Of a DNA stretch of 64,000 bases, positions 29,668-46,000 are shown one piece after another (the stretch's first letter is position 1; every line of letters starts with the position of its first letter). The stretch spans positions 930,001-994,000 of the forward strand of contig NW_025963562.1 of assembly GCF_910591885.1 (NCBI RefSeq), in the 5' to 3' direction. The position numbers and the translations under genes were made by a program. The DNA comes from Bombus terrestris. Lineage: Eukaryota; Arthropoda; Insecta; Hymenoptera; Apidae. Below the pieces are notes generated by a model. It was not told where the DNA came from, searched no databases, and saw nothing but the letters and a program-made list of their open reading frames with translations.

Positions 29668-32600
29668 TTGCATAACTATAGGACGTATAATGACATATTG
29701 CATCACTATATGGCGTATAACGTTATATACTATTACGTTATAATGTATAACGTTATATTCCATCACTGTAGGACCTATAACGTTATAGTGCACCACTATA
29801 TGACGTATAGCGTTATATACCATTACGTTATTACGTATAACGTTATATCCTATCACTATATGACGTGCGATGTTTTATACTATTACGTTATAACGTTTAA
29901 CGTTATATTGCACCACTATATGACGTATAACGTTATATTCCATCACTGTAGGACCTATAACGTTATAGTGCACCACTATATGACGTATAGCGTTATATAC
30001 TATTACGTTATTACGTATATCGTTATATACTATTACGTTATGACGTATAACGTTATATACTATTACGTTATAATGTATAACGTTATATTCCATCACTATG
30101 AGACCTATAACGTTATATTGCACCACTATATGACGTACAACGTTATATACTATTACGTTATGACGTTAAACGTTATATACTATTACGTTATTACGTATAA
30201 CGTTATATCGCAACACTATATGACGTACGATGTTTTATACTATTACGTGTTAACGTTTAGCGTTATATTGCATTACTATATGATGCATAACGTTATACAC
30301 TATTACGTTATGACGTGTAACGTTATATACTATTACGTTATGATGTATAACGTTATATACTATTACGTTATAATGTATAACGTTATATTCCATCACTATA
30401 GGACCTATAACGTTATATTGCACCACTATATGACGTATAACGTTATATACTATTACGTTATAATGTATAACGTTATTTTCCATCACTATGAGACCTATAA
30501 CGTTATATTGCACCACTATATTAACTATAACGTTAAATACTATTACGTTATGACGTATAACGTTATGTACTATTACGTTATGACGTATAACGTTATATAC
30601 TATTACGTTATAATGTATAACGTTATATGCCATCACTATAAGGCCTATAACGTTATATTGCACCCCTATATGACGTATAACGTTATATACTATTACGTTA
30701 TGACGTATAACGTTATGTACTATTACGTTATGACGTATAACGTTATATACTATTACGTTATAATGTATAACGTTATATGCCATCACTATAAGGCCTATAA
30801 CGTTATATTGCACCCCTATATGACGTATAACGTTATATACTATAACGTTATGACGTATAACGTTATGTACTATTACGTTATGACGCATAACGTTATATAC
30901 TATTACGTTATAATGTATAACGTTATATTCCATCATTATAAGGCCTATAACGTTATATACTATTACGTTATGACGTATAACGTTATATACTATTACGTTA
31001 TAATGTATAACGTTATATTCCATCACTATAAGGCCTATAACGTTATATTGCACCACTATATGACGTATAACGTTATATACTATTACGTTATGACGTATAA
31101 CGTTATGTATTATTACGTTTTATACTATAACGTTATATTCCATCACTATAGGACCTATAACGTTATATCGCATCACTATATGACGTGCGATGTTTTATAC
31201 TATTACGTTATAACGTTTAGCGTTATATTGCATTACTACATAACGCATAACGTTATATACTATTACGTTGTGACGTATAACGTTATATACTATTACGTTA
31301 TGACGTATAACGTTACATACTATTACGTTATAATGTATAACGTTATATCGCAACACTATATGACGTACGATGTTTTATACTATTACGTTATAACGTTTAG
31401 CGTTATATTGCATTACTATATGATGCATAACGTTATATACTATTACGTTATGACGGATAACGTTATATACTATTACGTTATGATGTATAACGTTATATAC
31501 TATTACGTTATAATGTATAACGTTATATTCCATCACTATAGGACCTATAACGTTATATTGCACCACTATATGACGTATAACGTTATATACTATTACGTTA
31601 TAATGTATAACGTTATTTTCCATAACTATGAGACCTATAACGTTATATTGCACCACTATATTAACTATAACGTTAAATACTATTACGTTATGACGTATAA
31701 CGTTATGTACTATTACGTTATGACGTATAACGTTATATACTATTACGTTATGACGTATAACGTTATGTACTATTACGTTATGACGTATAACGTTATATAC
31801 TATTACGTTATAATGTATAACGTTATATGCCATCACTATAAGGCCTATAACGTTATATTGCACCCCTATATGACGTATAACGTTATATACTATTACGTTA
31901 TGACGTATAACGTTATGTACTATTACGTTATGACGTATAACGTTATATACTATTACGTTATAATGTATAACGTTATATGCCATCACTATAAGGCCTATAA
32001 AGTTATATTGCACCCCTATATGACGTATAACGTTATATACTATAACGTTATGACGTATAACGTTATGTACTATTACGTTATGACGTATAACGTTATATAC
32101 TATTACGTTATAATGTATAACGTTATATTCCATCATTATAAGGCCTATAACGTTATATACTATTACGTTATGACGTATAACGTTATATACTATTACGTTA
32201 TAATGTATAACGTTATATTCCATCACTATAAGGCCTATAACGTTATATTGCACCACTATATGACGTATAACGTTATATACTATTACGTTATGACGTATAA
32301 CGTTATGTATTATTACGTTTTATACTATAACGTTATATTCCATCACTATAGGACCTATAACGTTATATCGCATCACTATATGACGTGCGATGTTTTATAC
32401 TATTACGTTATAACGTTTAGCGTTATATTGCATTACTACATAACGCATAACGTTATATACTATTACGTTATGACGTATAACGTTATATACTATTACGTTA
32501 TGACGTATAACGTTACATACTATTACGTTATAATGTATAACGTTATATCGCAACACTATATGACGTACGATGTTTTATACTATTACGTTATAACGTTTAG

Positions 32601-32928
32601 CGTTATATTGCATTACTATATGATGCATAACGTTATATACTATTACGTTATGACGTATAACGTTATATACTATTACGTTATGATGTATAACGTTATATAC
32701 TATTACGTTACAATGTATAACGTTATATTCCATCACTATAGGACCTATAACGTTATATTGCACCACTATATGACGTATAACGTTATATACTATTACGTTA
32801 TAATGTATAACGTTATATTCCATCACTATGAGACCTATAACGTTATATTGCACCACTATATGAACTATAACGTTATATACTATTACGTTATGACGTATAA
32901 CGTTGTATACTATTACGTTATGACGTAA
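29668..32928 (+). other. Longest repeat-derived open frame, 1,086 codons; not called a gene
   Basis: The frame consists only of 10-residue units such as YYYVMTYNVI, YYYVIMYNVI, FHHYRTYNVI and LHHYMTYNVI. It spans both copies of the 1,140/1,200-bp HOR. It ends at the common variant GACGTAAAACG, where a Tyr codon becomes TAA. I see no domain, signal peptide or codon-position pattern of variation. Several minus-strand frames overlap it (29,875-30,126, 30,250-31,056, 31,375-32,256). The composition (Tyr, Val, Ile, Asn, His) is fixed by the monomer. It could only be a protein if the satellite is transcribed and translated, for which the sequence gives no evidence. Confidence 0.85.
30226..32565. 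repeat. 1,140/1,200-bp higher-order repeat, two copies
   Basis: The GACGTACGATG landmark occurs near 30,226, 31,366 and 32,566. Distal parts of the copies align at 1,200 bp, proximal parts at 1,140 bp, so copy 2 has one extra 60-bp dimer near 31,740. Both copies contain two GCACCCCTATA monomers and a TTGCATTACTACATAACGC monomer. This block lies inside the longest open frame of the window. Related sequence continues into the 4,980-bp HOR. Confidence 0.82.
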
Positions 32929-33399
32929 AACGTTATATACTATTACGTTATAATGTATAACGTTATATGCCATCACTATAAGGCCTATAACGTTATATAC
33001 TATTATGTTATGACGTATAACGTTATATACTATTACGTTATATTGTATAACGTTATATTCCATCACTGTAGGACTTATAACGTTATAGTGCACCACTATA
33101 TGACGTATAGCGTTATATACTATTACGTTATTACGTATAACGTTATGTACTATTACGTTATGACGTATAACGTTATATACTATTACGTTATAATGTATAA
33201 CGTTATATTCCATCACTATAAGACCTCTAACGTTATATAGCAACACTACATGACGTATAACGTTATATACTATTACGTTATGACGTATAACGTTATGTAC
33301 TATTACGTTATGACGTATAACGTTATATACTATTACGTTATAATGTATAACGTTATATTCCATCACTATGAGGAATATAACGGTATGTTGCACCACTAC

Positions 33400-36300
33400 A
33401 TGACGTATAACGTTATATACTATTACGTTATGACGTATAACGTTATGTATTATTACTTTTTATACTATAACGTTATATTCCATCACTATAGGACCTATAA
33501 CGTTATATCGCATCACTATATGACGCATAACGATATATTGCATCACTATATGACGTATAACGTTATATACTATTACATTATAAGGTATAACGTCATATAC
33601 TATTAGGTTACAAGGTATAACGTTGTATTGCATAACTATAGGACGTATAACGACATATTGCACCACTATATGACGTATAACGTTATATTCCATCACTGTA
33701 GGACCTATGACGTTATAGTGCACCACTATATGACGTATTGCGTTATATACTATTACGTTATTACGTATATCGTTATATACTATTACGTTATGACGTATAA
33801 CGTTATATACTATTACGTTATAATGTATAACGTTATATTCCATCACTATAGGACCAATAACGTTATATTGCACCACTATATGACGTATAACGTTATATAC
33901 TATTACGTTATAATGTATAACGTTATTTTCCATCACTATGAGACCTATAACGTTATATTGCACCACTATATGAACTATAACGTTATATACTATTACGTTA
34001 TGACGTATAACGTTATATACTATTACGTTATGACGTATAACGTTATATACTATTACGTTATAATGTATAACGTTATATTCCATCACTATAAGACCTCTAA
34101 CGTTATATTGCACCACTATATGACGTATAATGTTATATACTATTAAGTTATGAAGTATAACGTTATATACTATTACGTTATGACGTAAAACGTTATATAC
34201 TATTACGTTATAATGTATAACGTTATATGACATCACTATAAGACCTATAACGTTATATTGCACCACTATATGTCGTATAACGTTATATACTATTACGTTA
34301 TGACGTATAACGTTATATACTATTACGTTATGGCCTATAACGTTATATACTATTACGTTATAATGTATAACGTTATATTCCATCACTATGAGACCTTTAA
34401 CGTTATATTGCACCACTATATGACGTATAACGTTATGTACTATTACGTTATGACGTATAACGTTATATACTATTACGTTATAATGTATAACGTTATATTC
34501 CATCACTATAAGGCCTATAACGGTATATTGCACCACTACATGACGTATAACGTTATATACTATTACGTTATGACGTATAACGTTATGTATTATTACGTTT
34601 TATACTATAACGTTATATTCCATCACTATAGGACCTATAACGTTATATCGCATCACTATATGACGCATAACGATATATTGCATCACTATATGACGTATAA
34701 CGTTATATACTATTACATTATAAGGTATAACGTCATATACTATTAGGTTACAAGGTATAACGTTGTATTGCATAACTATAGGACGTATAACGACATATTG
34801 CATCACTATATGGCGCATAACGTTATATACTATTACGTTATAATGTATAACGTTATATTCCATCACTGTAGGACCTATAACGTTATAGTGCACCACTATA
34901 TGACGTATAGCGTTATACACCATTACGTTATTACGTATAACGTTATATCCTAACACTATATGACGTGCGATGTTTTATACTATTACGTTATAACGTTTAA
35001 CGTTATATTGCACCACTATATGACATATAACGTTATATTCCATCACTGTAGGACCTATAACGTTATAGTGCACCACTATATGACGTATAGCGTTATATAC
35101 TATTACGTTATTACGTATATCGTTATATACTATTACGTTATGACGTATAACGTTATATACTATTACGTTATAATGTATAACGTTATATTCCATCACTATG
35201 AGACCTATAACGTTATATTGCACCACTATATGACGTACAACGTTATATACTATTACGTTATGACGTAAAACGTTATATACTATTACGTTATTACGTATAA
35301 CGTTATATGGCAACACTATATGACGTACGATGTTTTATACTATTACGTTATAACGTTTAGCGTTATATTGCATTACTATATGATGCATAACGTTATATAC
35401 TATTACGTTATGACGTATAACGTTATATACTATTACGTTATGATGTATAACGTTATATACTATTACGTTGTAATGTATAACGTTATATTCCATCACTATA
35501 GGACCTATAACGTTATACTGCACCACTATATGACATATAACGTTATATACTATTACGTTATAATGTATAACGTTATTTTCCATCACTATGAGACCTGTGA
35601 CGTTATATTGCACCACTATATTAACTATAACGTTAAATACTATTACGTTATGACGTATAACATTATGTACTATTAAGTTATGACGCATAACGTTATATAC
35701 TATTACGTTATAATGTATAACGTTATATTCCATCACTATAGGACCTATAACGTTATATTGCAACACTATATGACATATAACGTTATATACTATTACGTTA
35801 TAATGTATAACGCTATTTTCCATCACTATGAGACCTATAACGTTATATTGCACCACTATATGAACTATAACGTTATATACTATTACGTTATAACGTAAAA
35901 CGTTATATACTATTACGTTATAATGTATAACGTTATATGCCATCACTATAAGACCTATAACGTTATATTGCACCACTATATGACGTATAACGTTATATAC
36001 TATTACGTTATGACGTATAACGTTATGTATTATTACTTTTTATACTATAACGTTATATTCCATCACTATAGGACCTATAACGTTATATCGCATCACTATA
36101 TGACGCATAACGATATATTGCATCACTATATGACGTATAACGTTATATACTATTACATTATAAGGTATAACGTCATATACTATTAGGTTACAAGGTATAA
36201 CGTTATATCGCATCACTATAGGACGTATAACGACATATTGCACCACTATATGACGTATAACGTTATATTCCATCACTGTAGGACCTATGACGTTATAGTG

Positions 36301-38560
36301 CACCACTATATGACGTATTGCGTTATATACTATTACGTTATTACGTATATCGTTATATACTATTACGTTATGACGTATAACGTTATATACTATTACGTTA
36401 TAATGTATAACGTTATATTCCATCACTATAGGACCAATAACGTTATATTGCACCACTATATGACGTATAACGTTATATACTATTACGTTATAATGTATAA
36501 CGTTATTTTCCATCACTATGAGACCTATAACGTTATATTGCACCACTATATGAACTATAACGTTATATACTATTACGTTATGACGTATAACGTTATATAC
36601 TATTACGTTATGACGTATAACGTTATATACTATTACGTTATAATGTATAACGTTATATTCCATCACTATAAGACCTCTAACGTTATATTGCACCACTATA
36701 TGACGTATAATGTTATATACTATTAAGTTATGAAGTATAACGTTATATACTATTACGTTATGACGTAAAACGTTATATACTATTACGTTATAATGTATAA
36801 CGTTATATGCCATCACTATAAGACCTATAACGTTATATTGCACCACTATATGACGTATAACGTTATATACTATTACGTTATGACGTATAACGTTATATAC
36901 TATTACGTTATGACGTATAACGTTATATACTATTACGTTATAATGTATAACGTTTTATTCCATCACTATGAGACCTTTAACGTTATATTGCACCACTATA
37001 TGACGTATAACGTTATGTACTATTACGTTATGACGTATAACGTTATATACTATTACGTTATAATGTATAACGTTATATTCCATCACTATAAGGCCTATAA
37101 CGGTATATTGCACCACTACATGACGTATAACGTTATATACTACTACGTTATGACGTATAACGTTATGTATTATTACGTTTTATACTATAACGTTATATTC
37201 CATCACTATAGGACCTATAACGTTATATCGCATCACTATATGACGCATAACGATATATTGCATCACTATATGACGTATAACGTTATATACTATTACATTA
37301 TAAGGTATAACGTCATATACTATTAGGTTACAAGGTATAACGTTGTATTGCATAACTATAGGACGTATAACGACATATTGCATCACTATATGGCGCATAA
37401 CGTTATATACTATTACGTTATAATGTATAACGTTATATTCCATCACTGTAGGACCTATAACGTTATAGTGCACCACTATATGACGTATAGCGTTATACAC
37501 CATTACGTTATTACGTATAACGTTATATCCTAACACTATATGACGTGCGATGTTTTATACTATTACGTTATAACGTTTAACGTTATATTGCACCACTATA
37601 TGACATATAACGTTATATTCCATCACTGTAGGACCTATAACGTTATAGTGCACCACTATATGACGTATAGCGTTATATACTATTACGTTATTACGTATAT
37701 CGTTATATACTATTACGTTATGACGTATAACGTTATATACTATTACGTTATAATGTATAACGTTATATTCCATCACTATGAGACCTATAACGTTATATTG
37801 CACCACTATATGACGTACAACGTTATATACTATTACGTTATGACGTAAAACGTTATATACTATTACGTTATTACGTATAACGTTATATGGCAACACTATA
37901 TGACGTACGATGTTTTATACTATTACGTTATAACGTTTAGCGTTATATTGCATTACTATATGATGCATAACGTTATATACTATTACGTTATGACGTATAA
38001 CGTTATATACTATTACGTTATGATGTATAACGTTATATACTATTACGTTGTAATGTATAACGTTATATTCCATCACTATAGGACCTATAACGTTATACTG
38101 CACCACTATATGACATATAACGTTATATACTATTACGTTATAATGTATAACGTTATTTTCCATCACTATGAGACCTGTGACGTTATATTGCACCACTATA
38201 TTAACTATAACGTTAAATACTATTACGTTATGACGTATAACATTATGTACTATTAAGTTATGACGCATAACGTTATATACTATTACGTTATAATGTATAA
38301 CGTTATATTCCATCACTATAGGACCTATAACGTTATATTGCAACACTATATGACGTATAACGTTATATACTATTACGTTATAATGTATAACGCTATTTTC
38401 CATCACTATGAGACCTATAACGTTATATTGCACCACTATATGAACTATAACGTTATATACTATTACGTTATAACGTAAAACGTTATATACTATTACGTTA
38501 TAATGTATAACGTTATATGCCATCACTATAAGACCTATAACGTTATATTGCACCACTATA
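33400..38560. repeat. 2,580-bp higher-order repeat (86 monomers), two copies
   Basis: Copies at about 33,400-35,980 and 35,981-38,560 align at exactly 2,580 bp with no internal indel. I see only scattered substitutions, for example TATATGA against TATATGC at 34,223 and 36,803, TGTCG against TGACG at 34,271 and 36,851, and TGGCC against TGACG at 34,331 and 36,911. One short patch near 36,200 (TTATATCGCATCACTATAGG replacing the TTGTATTGCATAAC form) looks like conversion from another monomer. Confidence 0.9.
34600..34956. repeat. Recurrent 357-bp module (representative copy)
   Basis: A block of about 12 monomers recurs throughout, starting with TTTTATACTATAACG and ending near CATTACGTTATTACG. 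It contains in order TGACGCATAACG, TTACATTATAAGG, a TAGGTTACAAGG or TAGGTTAGAAGG monomer, TTGCATAACTATAGG and CATCACTGTAGGACC. Read on the minus strand it is a 118-codon open frame. Frames of exactly this size occur at 2,750, 5,413, 23,620, 26,590, 27,400, 34,600, 37,180, 39,421, 43,861, 45,211, 48,841, 50,191, 53,821, 57,540 and 58,350, and further copies sit in longer frames. It is the most widely shared module of the array. I see no start context or compositional sign of a gene. Confidence 0.8.
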
Positions 38561-39357
38561 TGACGTATAACGTTATATACTATTACGTTATGACGTATAA
38601 CGTTATATACTATTACGTTATGACGTATAACGTTATATACTATTACGTTATAATGTATAACGTTATATTCCATGACTATAAGGCCTATACCGTGATATTG
38701 CACCACTATATGACATATAACGTTATATACTATTAAGTTATTACGTATAACGTTATGTATTATTACGTTATGACGTATAATGTTATATACTATTACGTTA
38801 TAATGTATAACGTTATATTCCATCACTATAAGGCCTATAACGTTATATTGCACCACAATATGACGTATAACGTTATATACTATTACGTTATGACGTATAA
38901 CGTTATATACTATTACGTTATAATGTATAACGTTATATTCCATCACTATAGGACCTATATACACCACTATATGACGTATAACGCTATATACTATTACGTT
39001 ATAATATATAACGTTATATTCCATCACTATGAGACCTATAGCGTTATATTGCACCACTATATGACCTATAACGTTATATACTATTACGTTATGACGTATA
39101 ACTTTATATACTATTACGTTATAATGTATAACGTAATATTCCATCACTATAAGACCTATAACGTTATATTGCACCACTATATGACGTATAACGTTATATA
39201 CTATTAAGTTATGACGTATAACGTCATATACTATTACGTTATAACGTATAACGTTATATACTATTATGTTATGAGGTATAACGTTATATACTATTACGTT
39301 ATAATGTATAACGTTATATTCCATCACTATAAGGCCTATAACGTGATATTGCACCAC
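37915..39357 (-). other. Longest minus-strand repeat-derived open frame, 480 codons; not called a gene
   Basis: The frame is made of units such as NVIVYNVIRH with a visible five-residue sub-period (NVIVY and NVIRH). It runs through the 21-bp monomer because that loss is 9 bp. Plus-strand frames lie opposite it over most of its length. Confidence 0.85.
38951..38971. repeat. 21-bp monomer (9-bp deletion)
   Basis: GGACCTATATACACCACTAT is 9 bp shorter than the usual GGACCTATAACG monomer. It is the only example seen. The loss is divisible by three, so the open frames on both strands run through it, giving RTYIHHYM on the plus strand. Confidence 0.9.
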
Positions 39358-40080
39358 TATATGACGTATAACGTTATATACTACTACGTTATGACGTATA
39401 ACGTTATGTATTATTACGTTTTAGACTATAACGTTATATTCCATCACTATAGGACCTATAACGTTATATCGCATCACTATATGACGCATAACGATATATT
39501 GCATCACTATATGACGTATAACGTTATATACTATTACATTATAAGGTATAACGTCATATACTATTAGGTTACAAGGTATAACGTTGTATTGCATAACTAT
39601 AGGACGTTTAATGACATATTGCATCACTATATGGCGTATAACGTTACATACTATTACGTTATAATGTATAACGTTATATTCCATCACTGTAGGACCTATA
39701 ACGTTATAGTGCACCACTATATGACGTATAGCGTTATATACCATTACGTTATTACGTATAACGTTATATCCTATCACTATATGACGTGCGATGTTTTATA
39801 CTATTACGTTATAACGTTTAACGCTATATTGCACCACTATATGACGTATAACGTTATATTCCATCACTGTAGGACCTATAACGTTATAGTGCACCACTAT
39901 ATGACGTATAGAGTTATATACTATTACGTTATTACGTATATCGTTATATACTATTACGTTATGACGTATAACGTTATATACTATTACGTTATAATGTATA
40001 ACGTTATATTCCATCACTATGAGACCTATAGCGTTATATTGCACCACTATATGACGTACAACGTTATATACTATTACGTT

Positions 40081-43000
40081 ATGACGTAAAACGTTATATA
40101 CTATTACGTTATAATGTATAACGTTATATGCCGTCACTATAAGACCTATAACTTTATATTGCACCACTATATGACGTATAACGTTATATACTACTACGTT
40201 ATGACGTATAACGTTATGTGCTATTACGTTATATACTATAACGTTATATTCCATCACTATAGGACCTATAACGTTATATCGCATCACTATATGACGTATA
40301 ACGATATATTGCATCACTATATGACGTACAACGATATATTGCATCACTATATGACGTATAGCGTTATATACTATTACGTTATTACGTATAACGTTATATA
40401 CTATTACGTTATAACGTATAAAATTATATCGCATCACAATATGAGGCATAACATTATATTGCATCACTATATGACGTATAACGATATATTGCATCACTAT
40501 GTGACGTATAACGTTATATACTATTACGTTATAACGTATAACGTTATATACTATTACGTTATGTCGTATAACGTTATATACTATTAGGTTATGAGGTATA
40601 ACGTTATATCGCATGACTATATGACGTACGATGTTTTATACTATTTCGTTATAACGTTTAACGTTATATTGCATCACTATATGATGTATAAGGTTATATA
40701 CTATTACGTTATGACGTATAACGTTATATGCTATTACGTCAGAACGTGTAACGTTATATTCCATCACTATAGGACCTATAACGTTTAATCTCCTCACTAT
40801 ATGACGTATAACGATATATTGCATTACTATATGACGTATAACGTTATATACTATTACGTTATAACCTATAACGTTATATTCTATTACGTTATGTCGTATA
40901 ACGTTATATACTATTAGGTTATATGGTATAACGTTATATCGCATCACTATATGACGTATAACGATATATTGCATCACTATATGACGTATAACGTTATATA
41001 CTATTACGTTATAATGTATAACGTTATATTCCATCACTATAAGACCTATAACGTTATATTGCACCTCTATATGACGTATAACGTTATATACTATTACGTT
41101 ATTACGTATAACGTTATATCTCATCACTACATGACGTACGATGTTTTATACTATTACGTTATAACGTTTAACGTTATATTGCATTACTACATAACGCATA
41201 ACGTTATATACTATTACGTTATGACGTATAACGTTATATACTATTACGTTATGACGTATAACGTTATGTACTATTACGTTATGACGTATAACGTTATATA
41301 CTATTACGTTATAATGTATAACGTTATATTCCATCATTATAAGGCCTATAACGTTATATAATATTACGTTATGACGTATAACGTTATATACTATTACGTT
41401 ATAATGTATAACGTTATATTCCATCACTATAAGGCCTATAACGTTATATTGCACCACTATATGACGTATAACGTTATATACTATTACGTTATGACGTATA
41501 ACGTTATGTATTATTACGTTTTATACTATAACGTTATATTCCATCACTATAGGACCTATAACGTTATATCGCATCACTATATGACGTGCGATGTTTTATA
41601 CTATTACGTTATAACGTTTAGCGTTATATTGCATTACTACATAACGCATAACGTTATATACTATTACGTTATGACGTATAACGTTATATACTATTACGTT
41701 ATGACGTATAACGTTACATACTATTACGTTATAATGTATAACGTTATATCGCAACACTATATGACGTACGATGTTTTATACTATTACGTTATAACGTTTA
41801 GCGTTATATTGCATTACTATATGATGCATAACGTTATATACTATTACGTTATGACGTATAACGTTATATACTATTACGTTATGATGTATAACGTTATATA
41901 CTATTACGTTACAATGTATAACGTTATATTCCATCACTATAGGACCTATAACGTTATATTGCACCACTATATGACGTATAACGTTATATACTATTACGTT
42001 ATAATGTATAACGTTATATTCCATCACTATGAGACCTATAACGTTATATTGCACCACTATATGAACTATAACGTTATATACTATTACGTTATGACGTATA
42101 ACGTTATATACTATTACGTTATGACGTAAAACGTTATATACTATTACGTTATAATGTATAACGTTATATGCCATCACTATAAGGCCTATAACGTTATATA
42201 CTATTACGTTATGACGTATAACGTTATATACTATTAGGTTATATGGTATAACGTTATATCGCATCACTATATGACGTATAACGATATATTGCATCACTAT
42301 ATGACGTATAACGTTATATACTATTACGTTATAATGTATAACGTTATATTCCATCACTATAAGACCTATAACGTTATATTGCACCTCTATATGACGTATA
42401 ACGTTATATACTATTACGTTACTACGTATAACGTTATATCTCATCACTACATGACGTACGATGTTTTATACTATTACGTTATAACGTTTAACGTTATATT
42501 GCATTACTACATAACGCATAACGTTATATACTATTACGTTATGACGTATAACGTTATATACTATTACGTTATGACGTATAACGTTATGTACTATTACGTT
42601 ATGACGTATAACGTTATATACTATTACGTTATAATGTATAACGTTATATTCCATCATTATAAGGCCTATAACGTTATATAATATTACGTTATGACGTATA
42701 ACGTTATATACTATTACGTTATAATGTATAACGTTATATTCCATCACTATAAGGCCTATAACGTTATATTGCACCACTATATGACGTATAACGTTATATA
42801 CTATTACGTTATGACGTATAACGTTATGTATTATTACGTTTTATACTATAACGTTATATTCCATCACTATAGGACCTATAACGTTATATCGCATCACTAT
42901 ATGACGTGCGATGTTTTATACTATTACGTTATAACGTTTAGCGTTATATTGCATTACTATATAACGCATAACGTTATATACTATTACGTTATGACGTATA

Positions 43001-46000
43001 ACGTTATATACTATTACGTTATGACGTATAACGTTACATACTATTACGTTATAATGTATAACGTTATATCGCAACACTATATGACGTACGATGTTTTATA
43101 CTATTACGTTATAACGTTTAGCGTTATATTGCATTACTATATGATGCATAACGTTATATACTATTACGTTATGACGTATAACGTTATATACTATTACGTT
43201 ATGATGTATAACGTTATATACTATTACGTTATAATGTATAACGTTATATTCCATCACTATAGGACCTATAACGTTATATTGCACCACTATATGACGTATA
43301 ACGTTATATACTATTACGTTATAATGTATAACGTTATATTCCATCACTATGAGACCTATAACGTTATATTGCACCACTATATGAACTATAACGTTATATA
43401 CTATTACGTTATGACGTATAACGTTATATACTATTACGTTATGACGTAAAACGTTATATACTATTACGTTATAATGTATAACGTTATATGCCATCACTAT
43501 AAGGCCTATAACGTTATATACTATTACGTTATGACGTATAACGTTATATACTATTACGTTATATTGTATAACGTTATATTCCATCACTGTAGGACTTATA
43601 ACGTTATAGTGCACCACTATATGACGTATAGCGTTATATACTATTACGTTATTACGTATAACGTTATATCCTAACACTATATGACGTGCGATGTTTTATA
43701 CTATTACGTTATAACGTTTAACGTTATATACTATTACGTTATAATGTATAACGTTATATTCCATCACTATAAGGAATATAACGGTATGTTGCACCACTAC
43801 ATGACGTATAACGTTATATACTATTACGTTATGACGTATAACGTTATGTATTATTACTTTTTATACTATAACGTTATATTCCATCACTATAGGACCTATA
43901 ACGTTATATCGCATCACTATATGACGCATAACGATATATTGCCACACTATATGACGTATAACGTTATATACTATTACATTATAAGGTATAACGTCATATA
44001 CTATTAGGTTACAAGGTATAACGTTGTATTGCATAACTATAGGACGTATAACGACATATTGCATCACTATATGGCGTATAACGTTATATACTATTACGTT
44101 ATAATGTATAACGTTATATTCCATCACTGTAGGACCTATAACGTTATAGTGCACCACTATATGACGTATAGCGTTATATACCATTACGTTATTACGTATA
44201 ACGTTATATCCTAACACTATATGACGTGCGATGTTTTATACTATTACGTTATAACGTTTAACGTTATATTGCACCACTATATGACGTATAACGTTATATT
44301 CCATCACTGTAGGACCTATAACGTTATAGTGCACCACTATATGACGTATTGCGTTATATACTATTACGTTATTACGTATATCGTTATATACTATTACGTT
44401 ATGACGTATAACGTTATATACTATTACGTTATAATGTATAACGTTATATTCCATCACTATAGGACCAATAACGTTATATTGCACCACTATATGACGTATA
44501 ACGTTATATACTATTACGTTATAATGTATAACGTTATTTTCCATCACTATGAGACCTATAACGTTATATTGCACCACTATATGAACTATAACGTTATATA
44601 CTATTACGTTATGACGTATAACGTTATATACTATTACGTTATGACGTATAACGTTATATACTATTACGTTATAATGTATAACGTTATATTCCATCACTAT
44701 AAGACCTCTAACGTTATATTGCACCACTATATGACGTATAATGTTATATACTATTAAGTTATGAAGTATAACGTTATATACTATTACGTTATGACGTAAA
44801 ACGTTATATACTATTACGTTATAATGTATAACGTTATATGACATCACTATAAGACCTATAACGTTATATTGCACCACTATATGACGTATAACGTTATATA
44901 CTATTACGTTATGACGTATAACGTTATATACTATTACGTTATGACGTATAACGTTATATACTATTACGTTATAATGTATAACGTTATATTCCATCACTAT
45001 GAGACCTTTAACGTTATATTGCACCACTATATGACGTATAACGTTATGTACTATTACGTTATGACGTATAACGTTATATACTATTACGTTATAATGTATA
45101 ACGTTATATTCCATCACTATAAGGCCTATAACTGTATATTGCACCACTAAATGACGTATAACGTTATATACTATTACGTTATGACGTATAACGTTATGTA
45201 TTATTACGTTTTATACTATAACGTTATATTCCATCACTATAGGACCTATAACGTTATATCGCATCACTATATGACGCATAACGATATATTGCATCACTAT
45301 ATGACGTATAACGTTATATACTATTACATTATAAGGTATAACGTCATATACTATTAGGTTACAAGGTATAACGTTGTATTGCATAACTATAGGACGTATA
45401 ACGACATATTGCATCACTATATGGCGTATAACGTTATATACTATTACGTTATAATGTATAACGTTATATTCCATCACTGTAGGACCTATAACGTTATAGT
45501 GCACCACTATATGACGTATAGCGTTATATACCATTACGTTATTACGTATAACGTTATATCCTAACACTATATGACGTGCGATGTTTTATACTATTACGTT
45601 ATAACGTTTAACGTTATATTGCACCACTATATGACGTATAACGTTATATTCCATCACTGTAGGACCTATAACGTTATAGTGCACCACTATATGACGTATT
45701 GCGTTATATACTATTACGTTATTACGTATATCGTTATATACTATTACGTTATGACGTATAACGTTATATACTATTACGTTATAATGTATAACGTTATATT
45801 CCATCACTATAGGACCAATAACGTTATATTGCACCACTATATGACGTATAACGTTATATACTATTACGTTATAATGTATAACGTTATTTTCCATCACTAT
45901 GAGACCTATAACGTTATATTGCACCACTATATGAACTATAACGTTATATACTATTACGTTATGACGTATAACGTTATATACTATTACGTTATGACGTATA

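Noticed and set aside
30226..32565. Repetitive surface or silk-like protein encoded by the longest open frame
   Set aside because: There is no signal peptide, non-repetitive end, intron signal or codon-position bias, and minus-strand frames lie opposite much of it.
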